Below, piece after piece: positions 26,174 through 34,083 of a stretch of 64,000 nucleotides of DNA. Each line of letters starts with the position of its first letter. The stretch's first letter is position 1. The notes under the pieces are model-generated. The model was not told the origin of the DNA. It did not search any database and saw only the letters and a program-made list of their open reading frames with translations. This stretch comes from Candidatus Enterococcus leclercqii (lineage in GTDB: Bacteria; Bacillota; Bacilli; Lactobacillales; Enterococcaceae), in assembly GCF_009933135.1 (NCBI RefSeq), contig NZ_MAEH01000009.1, forward strand, positions 248,001 to 312,000. The letters are read 5' to 3'. Made by a program: the position numbers and the translations under genes.

Positions 26174-26389
26174 TCAAACATTTTGTAAACCCATGTCTCG
26201 GTATTTTTCAATAACCGATTCTAAAGCATCCGCAATTTCAATGTTTCCAACAACATACTCTTCTACTAATTTCATCGTATCTTCTGAGGGTGCCGCAGCA
26301 TCTAAAGTTGAGTAACTCAAAGCAATATTTTGTAGTTTTTCCCGCTCAATTTTTGTGGTATTTTTTATAGAATATTTATAATCAGACAT
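26174..26389 (-). CDS. VbhA-like Fic antitoxin
   Basis: The 71-residue protein has the layout of VbhA-type Fic inhibitors: an N-terminal region, then a helix pair with DAAAPSEDTMKLVEEYVVGN and IEIADALESVIEKYRDMGL. Such antitoxins insert a helix with a [S/T]-x-x-x-E-[G/N] motif into the Fic active site; the exact register here is uncertain. The ATG at 26389 has AAGGGG upstream. The toxin gene after it is truncated, so the antitoxin is an orphan that might still neutralise related Fic proteins. Confidence 0.7.
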   Translation of the reverse strand: MSDYKYSIKNTTKIEREKLQNIALSYSTLDAAAPSEDTMKLVEEYVVGNIEIADALESVIEKYRDMGLQNV

Positions 26390-26424
26390 ATAGCTCAACC
26401 CCTTATCCAACATTCTAGTTACTA

Positions 26425-26541
26425 CTATACCGCTTCCATACACGTTAGAGTCCGTTCTATCGGAAACCTAAAGCTATAATCTTCTAATACTAAATTACCA
26501 GTTTCCATCGCGAGTTGCGCCCACTCACATTCAAAACGAAC
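26425..26541 (-). pseudogene. Short unidentified gene fragment
   Basis: A 38-codon open stretch (with residues FECEWAQLAMETGNLVLED) ends at a stop at 26427-26425 and is preceded at once by a stop codon. It has no start or ribosome site. Its protein-like composition suggests the tail of a lost gene, but I do not recognise the family. The rest of 26390-26719 shows only the terminator at 26631-26656. Confidence 0.3.
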
Positions 26542-26630
26542 TCTTTACGAAGGAGGACGACTTGGGGTACTCGCACCAGCAATGGACTAGTCTCATATCA
26601 CTCTTTTTTCAGATTTAAGAAAACTAAAAG

Positions 26631-26656
26631 GCTGAAAAAGATTTCTCTCTTTCAGC
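26631..26656 (-). terminator. Terminator after the ASCH/GNAT operon
   Basis: On the minus strand GCTGAAA pairs with TTTCAGC and is followed by CTTTTAGTTTTC. It lies 64 nt after the DUF3850 stop codon. Confidence 0.6.
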
Positions 26657-26719
26657 TCTGACTATATACTTAAAGCTATACTCTTCATATTCTTTGAAAA
26701 ATTTTTGGCATCAAAATAA

Positions 26720-26959
26720 TCAGTCTTCAAGTAAACTAAATCCAAAAACTATATAACCTGTTTTTTGTTCATAATCTGTTATATAAGTAATAACACCAGA
26801 AACTTTTCTACCAGTATATTTTCTTTCTTGTGTTATCTCGAACAAATTGATAGTATCTCCTACACGATAGTTCCGATCATTAAAGCGTATTTCAAATTTC
26901 TTTAATCCTTTTTTTACGTCGTTAAAATATTTTTCATCAATTTTAAGGTCATGATTCAT
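26720..26959 (-). CDS. DUF3850 / ASCH-like small protein
   Basis: The 79-residue protein has the DUF3850 pattern: HDLKIDEKYFNDVKKG, LKKFEIRFNDRNYRVGDTIN, a RKYTGRKVSGVITYIT strand and a YIVFGFSLL end. This is a small PUA-like fold related to ASCH. The G-x-KKFE-x-R motif near residue 20 matches the one in the ASCH protein encoded at 27494-27874. The ATG at 26959 has AGAGG eight bases upstream; its start overlaps the kinase stop by 11 nt. It is the last gene of a four-gene operon. It may bind RNA or a modified base; no catalytic role is visible. Confidence 0.75.
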   Translation of the reverse strand: MNHDLKIDEKYFNDVKKGLKKFEIRFNDRNYRVGDTINLFEITQERKYTGRKVSGVITYITDYEQKTGYIVFGFSLLED

Positions 26960-27497
26960 AATCATCACCTCTACCTATGAAATCTAATAATTTATGAAAT
27001 TGATCATCACTTTCATAAACAAACAACGGCAGAGATTTATCTGATGCAAATTTTTTTGCTTCCCGTTCCTCAACATCTTGAAATGCAGTCAATTGTTCAA
27101 TGTCCCACAGAATGCCATCTCTATCTAGTAATCTCTGTTGAATAATTGTTGGAATTTCCTTTTTTAAAATTATTTTTGTCATTTCAGTCTCAGAAAAGGT
27201 ATCACTAGGTAATATAGTTATCTCACCTTTCTTGTTTATTAGTGCAAAATGACCATCTAGCACCAGCAAATTTTCCGGTGGAACACTTAGCTTTTTCAAT
27301 TCTTTTTTCCATAAATTCTGATTTTCTGAAATTTTTTTAGTATATTTATCTCTTGAGTCAATATTTTCCCCAGCTTGCCTTATCAAATCACTAACTGAAG
27401 AATAATCAATTGGTATTATTTCCTTGATTCTTCTGAGCAATGTTGATTTTCCAACTCCATGTATACCTGATAAAAAAATATAATTCAGTTTTTTCAC
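26949..27497 (-). CDS. P-loop kinase/NTPase of unknown substrate
   Basis: The 182-residue protein begins with a Walker A motif, IFLSGIHGVGKSTLLRRIKE, at about residues 7-26. A Walker B-like LLVLDGHFALI near 83 and a lid-like REAKKFASDKSLPLFVYES region near 150 follow, as in adenylate-kinase-like and other small-molecule kinases. The start is GTG at 27497, which overlaps the upstream ASCH stop as GTGA, a classic coupling signal; a TTG at 27512 has no ribosome site. A nucleoside, nucleotide or RNA end could be the substrate; the sequence does not tell. Confidence 0.75.
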   Translation of the reverse strand: MKKLNYIFLSGIHGVGKSTLLRRIKEIIPIDYSSVSDLIRQAGENIDSRDKYTKKISENQNLWKKELKKLSVPPENLLVLDGHFALINKKGEITILPSDTFSETEMTKIILKKEIPTIIQQRLLDRDGILWDIEQLTAFQDVEEREAKKFASDKSLPLFVYESDDQFHKLLDFIGRGDDYES

Positions 27498-27874
27498 CCT
27501 CTTATATAACAAAATGATTGAGGCGCAGCCTTTATACTACTATCTATTTGATTCAAATCCATTGGTGTATCATAAGCAATAAATTTCTTTATCCCTATCG
27601 CAAACCCAATATCTCTACCTGAAAAATATTCATTAAAGAAATCCTTTGATATTCCGGAAAATTCACTTGTCTGCTTCCAAATGGTTGAAGGCCGATCCTG
27701 AATAATTTTCTCTATCTCAAACTCCCCAACCACTTTTCCGTATGGCTTTGTCGCATAGATTATTACTGAAGAAATATCATTACGTTTGAATATACTTTTT
27801 CTATACTCGAATTTTTTTCTGCCCTCTACTATTTCTTCCACAAATTCCGGTTTAATCGATAATAAAACTTTCAT
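27494..27874 (-). CDS. ASCH-domain protein
   Basis: The 126-residue protein opens with the ASCH hallmark: MKVLLSIKPEFVEEIVEGRK then KFEYRKSIFK, giving the G-x-K-x-x-E-x-R signature (residues 18-25). It continues with VIIYATKPYGKVVGEFEIEK. ASCH domains are PUA-like and bind RNA or nucleobases; E. coli YqfB is an N4-acetylcytidine amidohydrolase of this fold. The YqfB catalytic Thr position is Glu here, so that activity should not be assumed. It overlaps the GNAT gene by 23 nt and the kinase gene by 4 nt. Confidence 0.8.
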   Translation of the reverse strand: MKVLLSIKPEFVEEIVEGRKKFEYRKSIFKRNDISSVIIYATKPYGKVVGEFEIEKIIQDRPSTIWKQTSEFSGISKDFFNEYFSGRDIGFAIGIKKFIAYDTPMDLNQIDSSIKAAPQSFCYIRG

Positions 27875-28901
27875 TAACCTCACCTAATTCAATAATTTTT
27901 CTAAATTGTTGTTCATTTAATGGCATAAATCCAGGATAAGCATTTCTATCTATTCCGGCATTTTCAATAAGTTTTTGGCGAATCACTCGTTTTCTTAAAG
28001 GAAAATTGTACAACATCTTAATGATATAAGGATACTGTTTATTTAAATAAAATCTTCTCAACTCCTCTTCTGTGAAAATTGAACCTCTGCCGCAGTACAT
28101 AAGGTACTCATCTATATCCTTAAAGTCAGCCATATTTTTCACATCTAAAACTGTACAAACAGCTGTTGCAACAGAACTATATTCAGCAGACTGTGCTTGA
28201 TTATCCTTTGTTCTATAAATTACAATAAGATCTCCTTTATTTAAATCAGAAATACCTCTCATTTTAGATAAATAAATTTTTTCTACAGTATTTGTAAAAG
28301 ATAAGTCTTCTACGATATGATTTCGTTCAGTATTGAGACGAGCATCGGGAAACATTTTTGTATGGAATTTAGGATAAATACTCATCAAAACCTTTTTACA
28401 GCCGTCAATCTTTATTCTTGGATAATCCAAGTGAGGGTCATCGCTAAAATCAAGCAGTTTCACATATACTAGCTCTCCATTGTTTTTTTTCCCGTGCAAT
28501 TTAAAACCAAATTTTTCAAAAAGTTTAATCAAACCTTTCTGATTTGGAAAAAATGTGACATAAACTTCAGAAAAATCCTCTTGAATCATTCTGGACAAAA
28601 TGATACTAATAAATCTTTGCCCTAAAACGGTCCCATGGGAATTGATTTTGAAAGTACCAATTTTTAATCTTCTTTTTTTAATCAAAGGAGGTTGGACACT
28701 TGAGTCTCCTTCATCTTCATCCTTGAGATACAGGAATCCATCAAGAACGCCATTATTTATGAAAATATAGGCATCTTCATTATCTTTTTTCTGAAACCAT
28801 TGTTCAAAGTTTGGTGCGTAAGCTTGGCGAAGAGACGTAAAAAAAGGATCATTAATATCGAGTGTTTTAAATTTAACTTTCTGAATCACATCTTTTTCCA
28901 T
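27852..28901 (-). CDS. GNAT acetyltransferase fused to an ASCH-like domain
   Basis: The 349-residue protein has an N-terminal GNAT-like half: DAYIFINNGVLDGFLYLKDE, RLKIGTFKINSHGTVLGQRF with the beta4-alpha3 acetyl-CoA region, and LIKLFEKFGFKLHGKKNNGE. The C-terminal half starts KKVLMSIYPKFHTKMFPDAR, which resembles the start of the ASCH protein next door, and has a GDLIVIYRTKD strand typical of ASCH/EVE folds. So one protein joins an acetyltransferase to a likely RNA/nucleobase-binding domain. A GTG at 28904 or the ATG at 28901 follows GGAGGG. It leads the four-gene operon. The acetyl acceptor is unknown. Confidence 0.75.
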   Translation of the reverse strand: MEKDVIQKVKFKTLDINDPFFTSLRQAYAPNFEQWFQKKDNEDAYIFINNGVLDGFLYLKDEDEGDSSVQPPLIKKRRLKIGTFKINSHGTVLGQRFISIILSRMIQEDFSEVYVTFFPNQKGLIKLFEKFGFKLHGKKNNGELVYVKLLDFSDDPHLDYPRIKIDGCKKVLMSIYPKFHTKMFPDARLNTERNHIVEDLSFTNTVEKIYLSKMRGISDLNKGDLIVIYRTKDNQAQSAEYSSVATAVCTVLDVKNMADFKDIDEYLMYCGRGSIFTEEELRRFYLNKQYPYIIKMLYNFPLRKRVIRQKLIENAGIDRNAYPGFMPLNEQQFRKIIELGEVNESFIID

Positions 28902-28963
28902 CACTATTTTACCCTCCAAAAAAGAAAATATGTTCTCATATATTCTAACATACATGTCAATTA

Positions 28964-28991
28964 ATCATACAATGCTTGAGCCCGGCATCAA
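28964..28991 (-). promoter_or_regulatory. Possible promoter of the ASCH/GNAT operon
   Basis: On the minus strand TTGATG (28991-28986) and TATGAT (28969-28964) are 16 nt apart, 63 nt before the first gene. A TTGACA lies closer but lacks a suitable -10. Confidence 0.45.
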
Positions 28992-29055
28992 CGTAATCAC
29001 ATATATCGTTTTAAATTTTTATTCAATCCAACCTCTAGTACATGTGAGCGAAATA

Positions 29056-29328
29056 AATATTCCGGTTCATGTGGATTACTTAAATTATCGGCTAAAATCC
29101 ATCCGGCGAAGACATGAGGAACTGATTCAGACAAATCCACACAAGCTACGGCATACCTTTAGTACGTTATCTCGTGAAGGTGGTGCAACAATGGCTCAAA
29201 TTTCTCAAGCCCTAACTCACTCGGATATTAAAACGACAGAAATATATGTTAATACTTCAAATGTTGTCGATCTTTCCACTTATGAGAAATTCGAGAAACG
29301 CCTGGATGAAGCGCGACAAGCAAAATAA
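29056..29328 (+). pseudogene. Tyrosine integrase remnant of the second rpsI island
   Basis: Only the last 90 or so residues of a tyrosine recombinase remain: NPHKLRHTFSTLSREGGATM (H-x-x-R-H) and LTHSDIKTTEIYVNT with the nucleophile tyrosine. The N-terminal domains and the first catalytic Arg are absent; upstream sequence in the frame is not integrase-like. It lies 177 nt from the rpsI 3' end, as the intact int at 24589 lies next to the displaced copy. It marks a decayed, no longer self-excising element. Confidence 0.85.
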
Positions 29329-29443
29329 ACAACAAATTAAAATAACACTCAAGCATCCTAAAAAGAACGATTATATAGTGTCTAACCTAGGTCTTAAAAA
29401 CAGCCGATTCAAAATCTCGTACATTTTTTCGTACCTAAGCGTA

Positions 29444-29480
29444 CAAAAAAAAAGACACTTTCCAAAAATTGGAAAGTGCC
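29444..29480 (-). terminator. rpsI terminator
   Basis: On the minus strand CACTTTCCAA pairs with TTGGAAAGTG around TTT and is followed by TCTTTTTTTTT. It lies 25 nt after rpsI and is the counterpart of the hairpin at 18345-18390. Confidence 0.9.
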
Positions 29481-29504
29481 AGAAACGTTGATATACAAGG
29501 GATA

Positions 29505-29897
29505 TTAACGCTTTGAAAATTGAGAAGCTTTACGAGCTTTCTTAAGACCTGGTTTCTTACGTTCGACCATACGAGCGTCACGGGTCAACAGACCAGCGCG
29601 TTTCAGAGCCAAACGGAAGTCAGGGTCTACTTCCAGCAATGCGCGGGCGATACCATGACGGATCGCGCCTGATTGTCCAGCGTAGCCACCGCCGTTTACG
29701 TTTACGAATACGTCGTAAGCGCCTTTGGTTTCGGTAACGCCAAATGGTTGGTTGATAACTTCACGCAAGTCAGCGTGTGGGATGTATTCTTCAACAGCTT
29801 TGTTGTTAACAGTGATTTTACCAGTACCCGGTACCAAACGTACGCGAGCTACTGCATTTTTACGACGGCCTGTGCCGGTATATTGTGCTTGTGCCAA
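29505..29897 (-). CDS. rpsI: 30S ribosomal protein S9
   Basis: S9 (130 residues) contacts P-site tRNA with its C-terminal tail. The sequence starts [20 protein letters not shown], has [20 protein letters not shown] near residues 64-83 and ends [12 protein letters not shown], the expected tRNA-contacting tail. The last 17 codons are the integration site of both islands. The present 3' end was probably brought in by the second island, differing from the displaced copy at 25695-25745 by three silent bases. It follows rplM by 15 nt. Confidence 0.98.
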   Translation of the reverse strand: MAQAQYTGTGRRKNAVARVRLVPGTGKITVNNKAVEEYIPHADLREVINQPFGVTETKGAYDVFVNVNGGGYAGQSGAIRHGIARALLEVDPDFRLALKRAGLLTRDARMVERKKPGLKKARKASQFSKR

Positions 29898-29912
29898 TGA
29901 AATTCCCTCCTA

Positions 29913-30356
29913 TTAGATTAAGTTTGTGATGTCCAAAACTTCTGGTTTTTGAGCAGCATGTGGATGTTCAGCGCCACCGTAAACGTGCAGCTTCATGCCT
30001 TGAGCACGGCCCAAAGTGTTTTTAGGAAGCATGCCTTTTACAGAAGTTTCGATCAGACGACGAGAATTTTTAGCACGCAATTCGCCAGCAGAGATTTGTT
30101 TCAATCCGCCAGGGAAGTTTGAGTGACGGTAGTAGATCTTGTCACTTGCTTTGTTACCAGTCAATTTTACTTTGTCCGCATTGATCACGATCACAAAGTC
30201 GCCAGTATCCACATGAGGGGTGAATGTTGGTTTGTTTTTACCGCGCAATACAGATGCTACAACTGCAGACAAACGACCCATAGGGACATCTGTCGCGTCA
30301 ACGACATACCATTTACGTTCTACTTCGCCAGCTTTGGCCATATATGTTGTACGCAA
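29913..30356 (-). CDS. rplM: 50S ribosomal protein L13
   Basis: L13 (147 residues) is an early assembly protein of the large subunit. The sequence reads [20 protein letters not shown] at the start and [20 protein letters not shown] around residues 45-64, ending [10 protein letters not shown]. The start is TTG at 30356: it has GGAGG eight bases upstream and gives the usual MRTTYMA beginning; the later ATG lacks a ribosome site and longer frames run into the leader. First gene of rplM-rpsI. Confidence 0.95.
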   Translation of the reverse strand: MRTTYMAKAGEVERKWYVVDATDVPMGRLSAVVASVLRGKNKPTFTPHVDTGDFVIVINADKVKLTGNKASDKIYYRHSNFPGGLKQISAGELRAKNSRRLIETSVKGMLPKNTLGRAQGMKLHVYGGAEHPHAAQKPEVLDITNLI

Positions 30357-30435
30357 GATTTTTTCCTCCAATTTCGATTTCGAATGTTTACAATCACGTG
30401 AGTTTCCGGGGCTCTTTGTGGGGTAAACAATACCA
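30357..30435 (-). promoter_or_regulatory. L13 ribosomal-protein leader
   Basis: The untranslated leader has TGTTTAC (30430-30424) paired with GTAAACA at its far end and the conserved CACAAAGAGCCCCGGAAAC between. This corresponds to the known L13 leader RNA of Firmicutes, which is thought to let L13 repress its own synthesis. The covariance model was not run. Confidence 0.75.
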
Positions 30436-30441
30436 TTTAAC

Positions 30442-30470
30442 ATAATACCTTCTGCGCCAGTCAAAGTCAA
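30442..30470 (-). promoter_or_regulatory. rplM-rpsI promoter
   Basis: On the minus strand TTGACT (30470-30465) and TATTAT (30447-30442) are exactly 17 nt apart, placing the transcript start at the beginning of the L13 leader. Confidence 0.85.
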
Positions 30471-30985
30471 CGAAAATCTCTAAGTTTTCCCTAGCTTTCG
30501 GAAAATCTTTCACGATTTCTTTTAAATCGAACTCCACGGCTAAAAACCATCGTGAACCAATGGAAAACTTGTCAGATCAAGTTCTGTCAGTGGTGAATAT
30601 TACCGCCAATTTTTGGAGTCTAAAAGCCATTTTCACAATCTCACACTGATTCTGGGCTTGGTGTTTACTACTGTCTTCTGGAACAGGTTAGCTGCAGGCG
30701 CTTTGGATTTTGGCGTTAAGGTAAGCCACGCATTTGTTTGTTCTAACCACAGGCCGTCTTCTAAAAATTTGTTTCTATTGTATAGTTTTTACTCGTTTTA
30801 CTGCCCTTCCTTTTTCATTTTGCATGCCGCTGTTTCCAGCGAGAAACAATTTTCGAGTGTTCACTCTTTCTTAAGAAGTGCACGGATAATTTTACCTGAT
30901 TATACAAAAAACTATGAATAACCGCTCGTCTTTGTATATTTTCTGTCTTTCTTCAACTTTTTATGTATATTTATTTATTTTTCCC
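30471..30985. other. Long non-coding spacer between rplM and argG
   Basis: I see no credible gene here. An open frame at 30613-30921 lacks a ribosome site and family features. TTCACGAT (30509-30516) and ATCGTGAA (30549-30556) form a perfect 8-bp inverted repeat, and a TTCTTAAGAA palindrome lies near 30870. The stretch nearest argG is very A+T rich with repeated TGTATATT/TATGAATA words that resemble ArgR half-sites. Confidence 0.5.
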
Positions 30986-31014
30986 TTGCAACCTGTATGA
31001 ATATTTGTTACGAT
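30986..31014 (+). promoter_or_regulatory. argG promoter with ARG-box-like spacer
   Basis: TTGCAA (30986-30991) and TACGAT (31009-31014) are 17 nt apart, 46 nt before argG. The spacer reads TGTATGAATATTTGTTA, which resembles ArgR/AhrC operators (TGAATW-rich). Similar words at 30911-30975 could be extra sites. Arginine repression is inferred from the motif and the gene. Confidence 0.55.
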
Positions 31015-31059
31015 GGCATCAGTTAATCGACAAACGACTTAAAGCGAGGGTGTATAACT

Positions 31060-32274
31060 ATGAAAGAGAAAGTAGTATTGGCTTATTCCGGAGGTTTGGA
31101 TACTTCCGTTGCTATCAAATGGTTGGTAGATGAAGGATATGATGTCGTGGCTTGTTGCTTGGATATCGGAGAAGGCCGCGATATGCAGTTCATCAAAGAC
31201 AAAGCGTTGCAGGTCGGCGCAATTGAGTCTTATGCTTTGGATTGCAAAGATGAGTTTGCCAACGAGTATGCGTTGATTGCTTTACAAGGACATACTTTCT
31301 ATGAACAATCCTACCCATTGGTTTCGGCTCTTTCTCGCCCGCTGATCGCTAAAAAACTGGTGGAAGTGGCTCACGCAGCCGGCGCAACGACTGTGGCCCA
31401 TGGCTGTACCGGCAAGGGCAATGACCAAGTACGCTTCGAAGTTGCGATTGCTTCTCTGGATCCGCATTTGAAAGTCATCGCTCCAGTTCGGGAGTGGAAA
31501 TGGTCCCGGGAAGAAGAAATTGCCTATGCCGCTGAAAAAGGTGTGCCGATCCCGGCGAATCTGGATAACCCTTATTCTATCGACCAAAATGTCTGGGGCC
31601 GGGCCTGCGAATGTGGGATTTTGGAAGACCCTTGGGCTGCGCCGCCTAAAGAAGCGTATGCCATTACAGCGGAGTTGGAAGATACTCCGGATACCGCGGA
31701 TATCGTGGAAATCACTTTTGATAAGGGTGTGCCTGTGGCTTTGAATGGCGAAGCGCTGTCCTTCTATGAGATTATTGACGAGTTGAACGTCGTCGCTGGC
31801 AAGCACGGTATCGGCCGGATCGACCATGTGGAAAACCGGTTGGTGGGGATTAAATCCCGGGAAGTCTACGAATGTCCAGGAGCCATTACTTTGATGAAAG
31901 CTCACAAAGAGTTGGAAGATCTGACTTTCGTGACTGAGTTGGCTCACTTCAAGCCAACGATTGAAAATCAGTTGAGCGATGTCATCTACAATGCCTTGTG
32001 GTTCAATCCATTGACAGATGCCCTGATTGCTTTTTTGAAAGAGACCCAAAAATACGTGAACGGCGTTGTTCGGGTAAAACTTTTCAAAGGTAACGCCATT
32101 GTAGAAGGACGGAAATCAGAAAACAGCCTCTACAATGAAAACTTGGCCACCTATACTTCTGCGGATACCTTTGACCAACATGCGGCAGTCGGCTTTATCA
32201 AGCTTTTCGGTCTGCCAACTAAGGTTCATGCCGAAGTCCAAAGCAAGGTCAACGAAAAGAACCTCGTCAAATAA
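31060..32274 (+). CDS. argG: Argininosuccinate synthase
   Basis: ArgG (404 residues) joins citrulline and aspartate using ATP, the next-to-last step to arginine. It has the PP-loop [18 protein letters not shown] (residues 5-22), the citrulline/aspartate-binding [19 protein letters not shown] near 117-135, SREEEIAYA and [20 protein letters not shown] near 175-194. Length is normal. ATG with AGCGAGG-type ribosome site. It precedes argH by 245 nt. The first arginine-pathway genes are not in the window, so citrulline may come from elsewhere. Confidence 0.97.
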   Translation: MKEKVVLAYSGGLDTSVAIKWLVDEGYDVVACCLDIGEGRDMQFIKDKALQVGAIESYALDCKDEFANEYALIALQGHTFYEQSYPLVSALSRPLIAKKLVEVAHAAGATTVAHGCTGKGNDQVRFEVAIASLDPHLKVIAPVREWKWSREEEIAYAAEKGVPIPANLDNPYSIDQNVWGRACECGILEDPWAAPPKEAYAITAELEDTPDTADIVEITFDKGVPVALNGEALSFYEIIDELNVVAGKHGIGRIDHVENRLVGIKSREVYECPGAITLMKAHKELEDLTFVTELAHFKPTIENQLSDVIYNALWFNPLTDALIAFLKETQKYVNGVVRVKLFKGNAIVEGRKSENSLYNENLATYTSADTFDQHAAVGFIKLFGLPTKVHAEVQSKVNEKNLVK

Positions 32275-32283
32275 ATAGGGATT

Positions 32284-32360
32284 TTTCCTGATGCTGCGTA
32301 CAGTGAGCCGCAGGTGAGGATTAAATAATCACATTTCCTGATGACGCGTACAGCGAGCCG
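32284..32360 (+). repeat. Two 27-bp direct repeats in the argG-argH spacer
   Basis: TTTCCTGATG-GCGTACAG-GAGCCG occurs at 32284-32310 and again at 32334-32360 (50-bp offset), with three differences in 27 bases. No coding sense is apparent. They immediately precede the hairpin at 32378-32418. Confidence 0.75.
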
Positions 32361-32377
32361 TGCTTGGGGAGATCATA

Positions 32378-32418
32378 AGAAAAGGCATAAGCGGGTCTTG
32401 CTTGCTTATGCCTTTTCT
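32378..32418 (+). terminator. 15-bp hairpin before argH
   Basis: AGAAAAGGCATAAGC pairs perfectly with GCTTATGCCTTTTCT around an 11-nt loop. The run after it is GTCTATT, so T content is modest; it may end argG transcripts partly or act as an attenuator for argH. Confidence 0.6.
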
Positions 32419-32518
32419 GTCTATTAGTACTGGATTTGGTATACTTGAAGTAATACGACAAGCGGGAGCTGTTCTCAAATTGCAGCCCGTGACAATTCTA
32501 TTTAGAGGTGAAGCGATT

Positions 32519-33898
32519 ATGGCAAAATTATGGGGCGGCCGTTTTGACGGCAAAAATGAAGCGTGGATTGATGCATTTGGAGCCTCTATCCCCTTCGATC
32601 AAAAGATGGCACAACAGGACATTTTCGGCAGTCTAGCCCATGTAAAAATGCTGGCTCACACCGGAATCATTCCACAAGCTGATGCCGATCAGATCATCGC
32701 CGGACTGGAGGCAATCAAAGCCAAACTAGATGCCGGTGAACTGACTTTTACCATTGAAAACGAAGATATCCACATGAATATCGAGACGTATTTGCACGAA
32801 GAAATCGGAGCTGTCGCCGGCAAGCTGCACACGGCCCGCAGCCGCAACGATCAAGTAGCAACAGATATGCATCTGTATTTGAAGGATACCTTGCATCAGG
32901 TAATCGACAAAATCCAGACTTTCCGCAGTGTACTGGTGGCAAAAGCCGAAGAAAATATCCATACCGTGATGCCAGGTTATACCCATCTGCAACACGCACA
33001 ACCCATCAGCTTCGGGCAACATTTGCTGGCTTATTACAGCATGCTGACCAGAGATCAAGAACGCTTCACAGAAAGTCTCAAACGCACTGACCTTTCACCG
33101 CTGGGGGCAGCTGCTTTAGCCGGAACTACTTTTCCCATTGATCGAGAGTTTTCCGCACAGGAATTAGGCTTTGCCGGCGTTTATGCCAACAGCATGGACG
33201 CAGTCAGTGATCGGGATTTTATTTTGGAATTTCTCAGCAACGGATCGATCTTGATGATGCATCTTTCACGCTTTTGTGAAGAGCTGATTCTCTGGTGCAG
33301 CCATGAGTTTCAATTCGTTACGCTCACCGATACCTTCTCTACCGGCAGTTCAATCATGCCTCAAAAGAAAAACCCTGACATGGCCGAACTGATTCGCGGA
33401 AAAACCGGGCGTGTCTATGGAAATCTCTTCGGCCTTTTGACGGTGATGAAAGGCCTGCCGCTAGCTTATAACAAGGATTTCCAAGAAGATAAAGAAGGCA
33501 TGTTTGACACTGCCGAAACCCTGCTCACCAGCCTAGAAATCATGGCGGGGATGATCCATACCATGACAGTACACAAAGAACACATGCTGGAGTCCACTGA
33601 AAAAGACTTCTCCAATGCGACTGAGCTGGCTGATTATCTGGCGAGTAAAGGTATCCCTTTCCGAGAAGCCCATGAAATCGTCGGCAAGCTGGTGATTGAC
33701 GGCATCCACAAAGGGCGCTACCTCCAAGATATTCCCCTGGACGAATACCAAGCCATCACGCCAGTTATCGAAGCCGATGTCTACGAGAAACTGGATTCTT
33801 TCAACGCTGTCAAAAACCGCCATTCTCTCGGTGGTACTGGATTTGATCAGGTGGCACACCAGATTCAGCTCGCTAAAGCACAGCTGGCAGCAGAATAA
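32519..33898 (+). CDS. argH: Argininosuccinate lyase
   Basis: ArgH (459 residues) splits argininosuccinate into arginine and fumarate. Family marks: [20 protein letters not shown] at the start, [19 protein letters not shown] near residues 108-126, [20 protein letters not shown] near 156 and the signature [20 protein letters not shown] near 279. The frame is open further upstream, but the ATG at 32519 has TTAGAGGTG and matches the family start. It acts directly after ArgG. Confidence 0.97.
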   Translation: MAKLWGGRFDGKNEAWIDAFGASIPFDQKMAQQDIFGSLAHVKMLAHTGIIPQADADQIIAGLEAIKAKLDAGELTFTIENEDIHMNIETYLHEEIGAVAGKLHTARSRNDQVATDMHLYLKDTLHQVIDKIQTFRSVLVAKAEENIHTVMPGYTHLQHAQPISFGQHLLAYYSMLTRDQERFTESLKRTDLSPLGAAALAGTTFPIDREFSAQELGFAGVYANSMDAVSDRDFILEFLSNGSILMMHLSRFCEELILWCSHEFQFVTLTDTFSTGSSIMPQKKNPDMAELIRGKTGRVYGNLFGLLTVMKGLPLAYNKDFQEDKEGMFDTAETLLTSLEIMAGMIHTMTVHKEHMLESTEKDFSNATELADYLASKGIPFREAHEIVGKLVIDGIHKGRYLQDIPLDEYQAITPVIEADVYEKLDSFNAVKNRHSLGGTGFDQVAHQIQLAKAQLAAE

Positions 33899-34028
33899 TG
33901 AGCTAGCTGACTTTACCGGCACTTGTTAACCAGCAATTCGAGTGCTGCTCCTTTTGTCGACATCAGCAGTACCTCATCATTACCTGGAAAAAAGCTCAAG
34001 GTAGTACAGCTCTTTATTTTACGGCAAA

Positions 34029-34082
34029 CGAAAATACCCGCAGAACCGCTGCTAAAAGCGGTTCTACGGGTATTTGTTTTTG
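34029..34082. terminator. Bidirectional terminator between argH and dps
   Basis: AAATACCCG-AGAACCGCT pairs with AGCGGTTCT-CGGGTATTT, ending in GTTTTTG rightwards and TTTTCGTTT leftwards. The 130 nt before it, after argH, hold nothing recognisable. Confidence 0.9.
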
Positions 34083-34083
34083 C

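Noticed and set aside
27494-27874. N4-acetylcytidine amidohydrolase (YqfB-like) call for the ASCH protein
   Set aside because: The fold matches, but the position of the YqfB catalytic threonine is glutamate, so only ASCH-domain protein can be supported.
30613-30921. 102-codon open frame between rplM and argG
   Set aside because: No ribosome binding site, no recognisable domain, Phe/Ser-rich low-complexity composition; the region looks like non-coding spacer.
31282-32049. 255-codon open frame on the minus strand
   Set aside because: It lies opposite argG, which is certain; composition and lack of a start signal mark it as a shadow.
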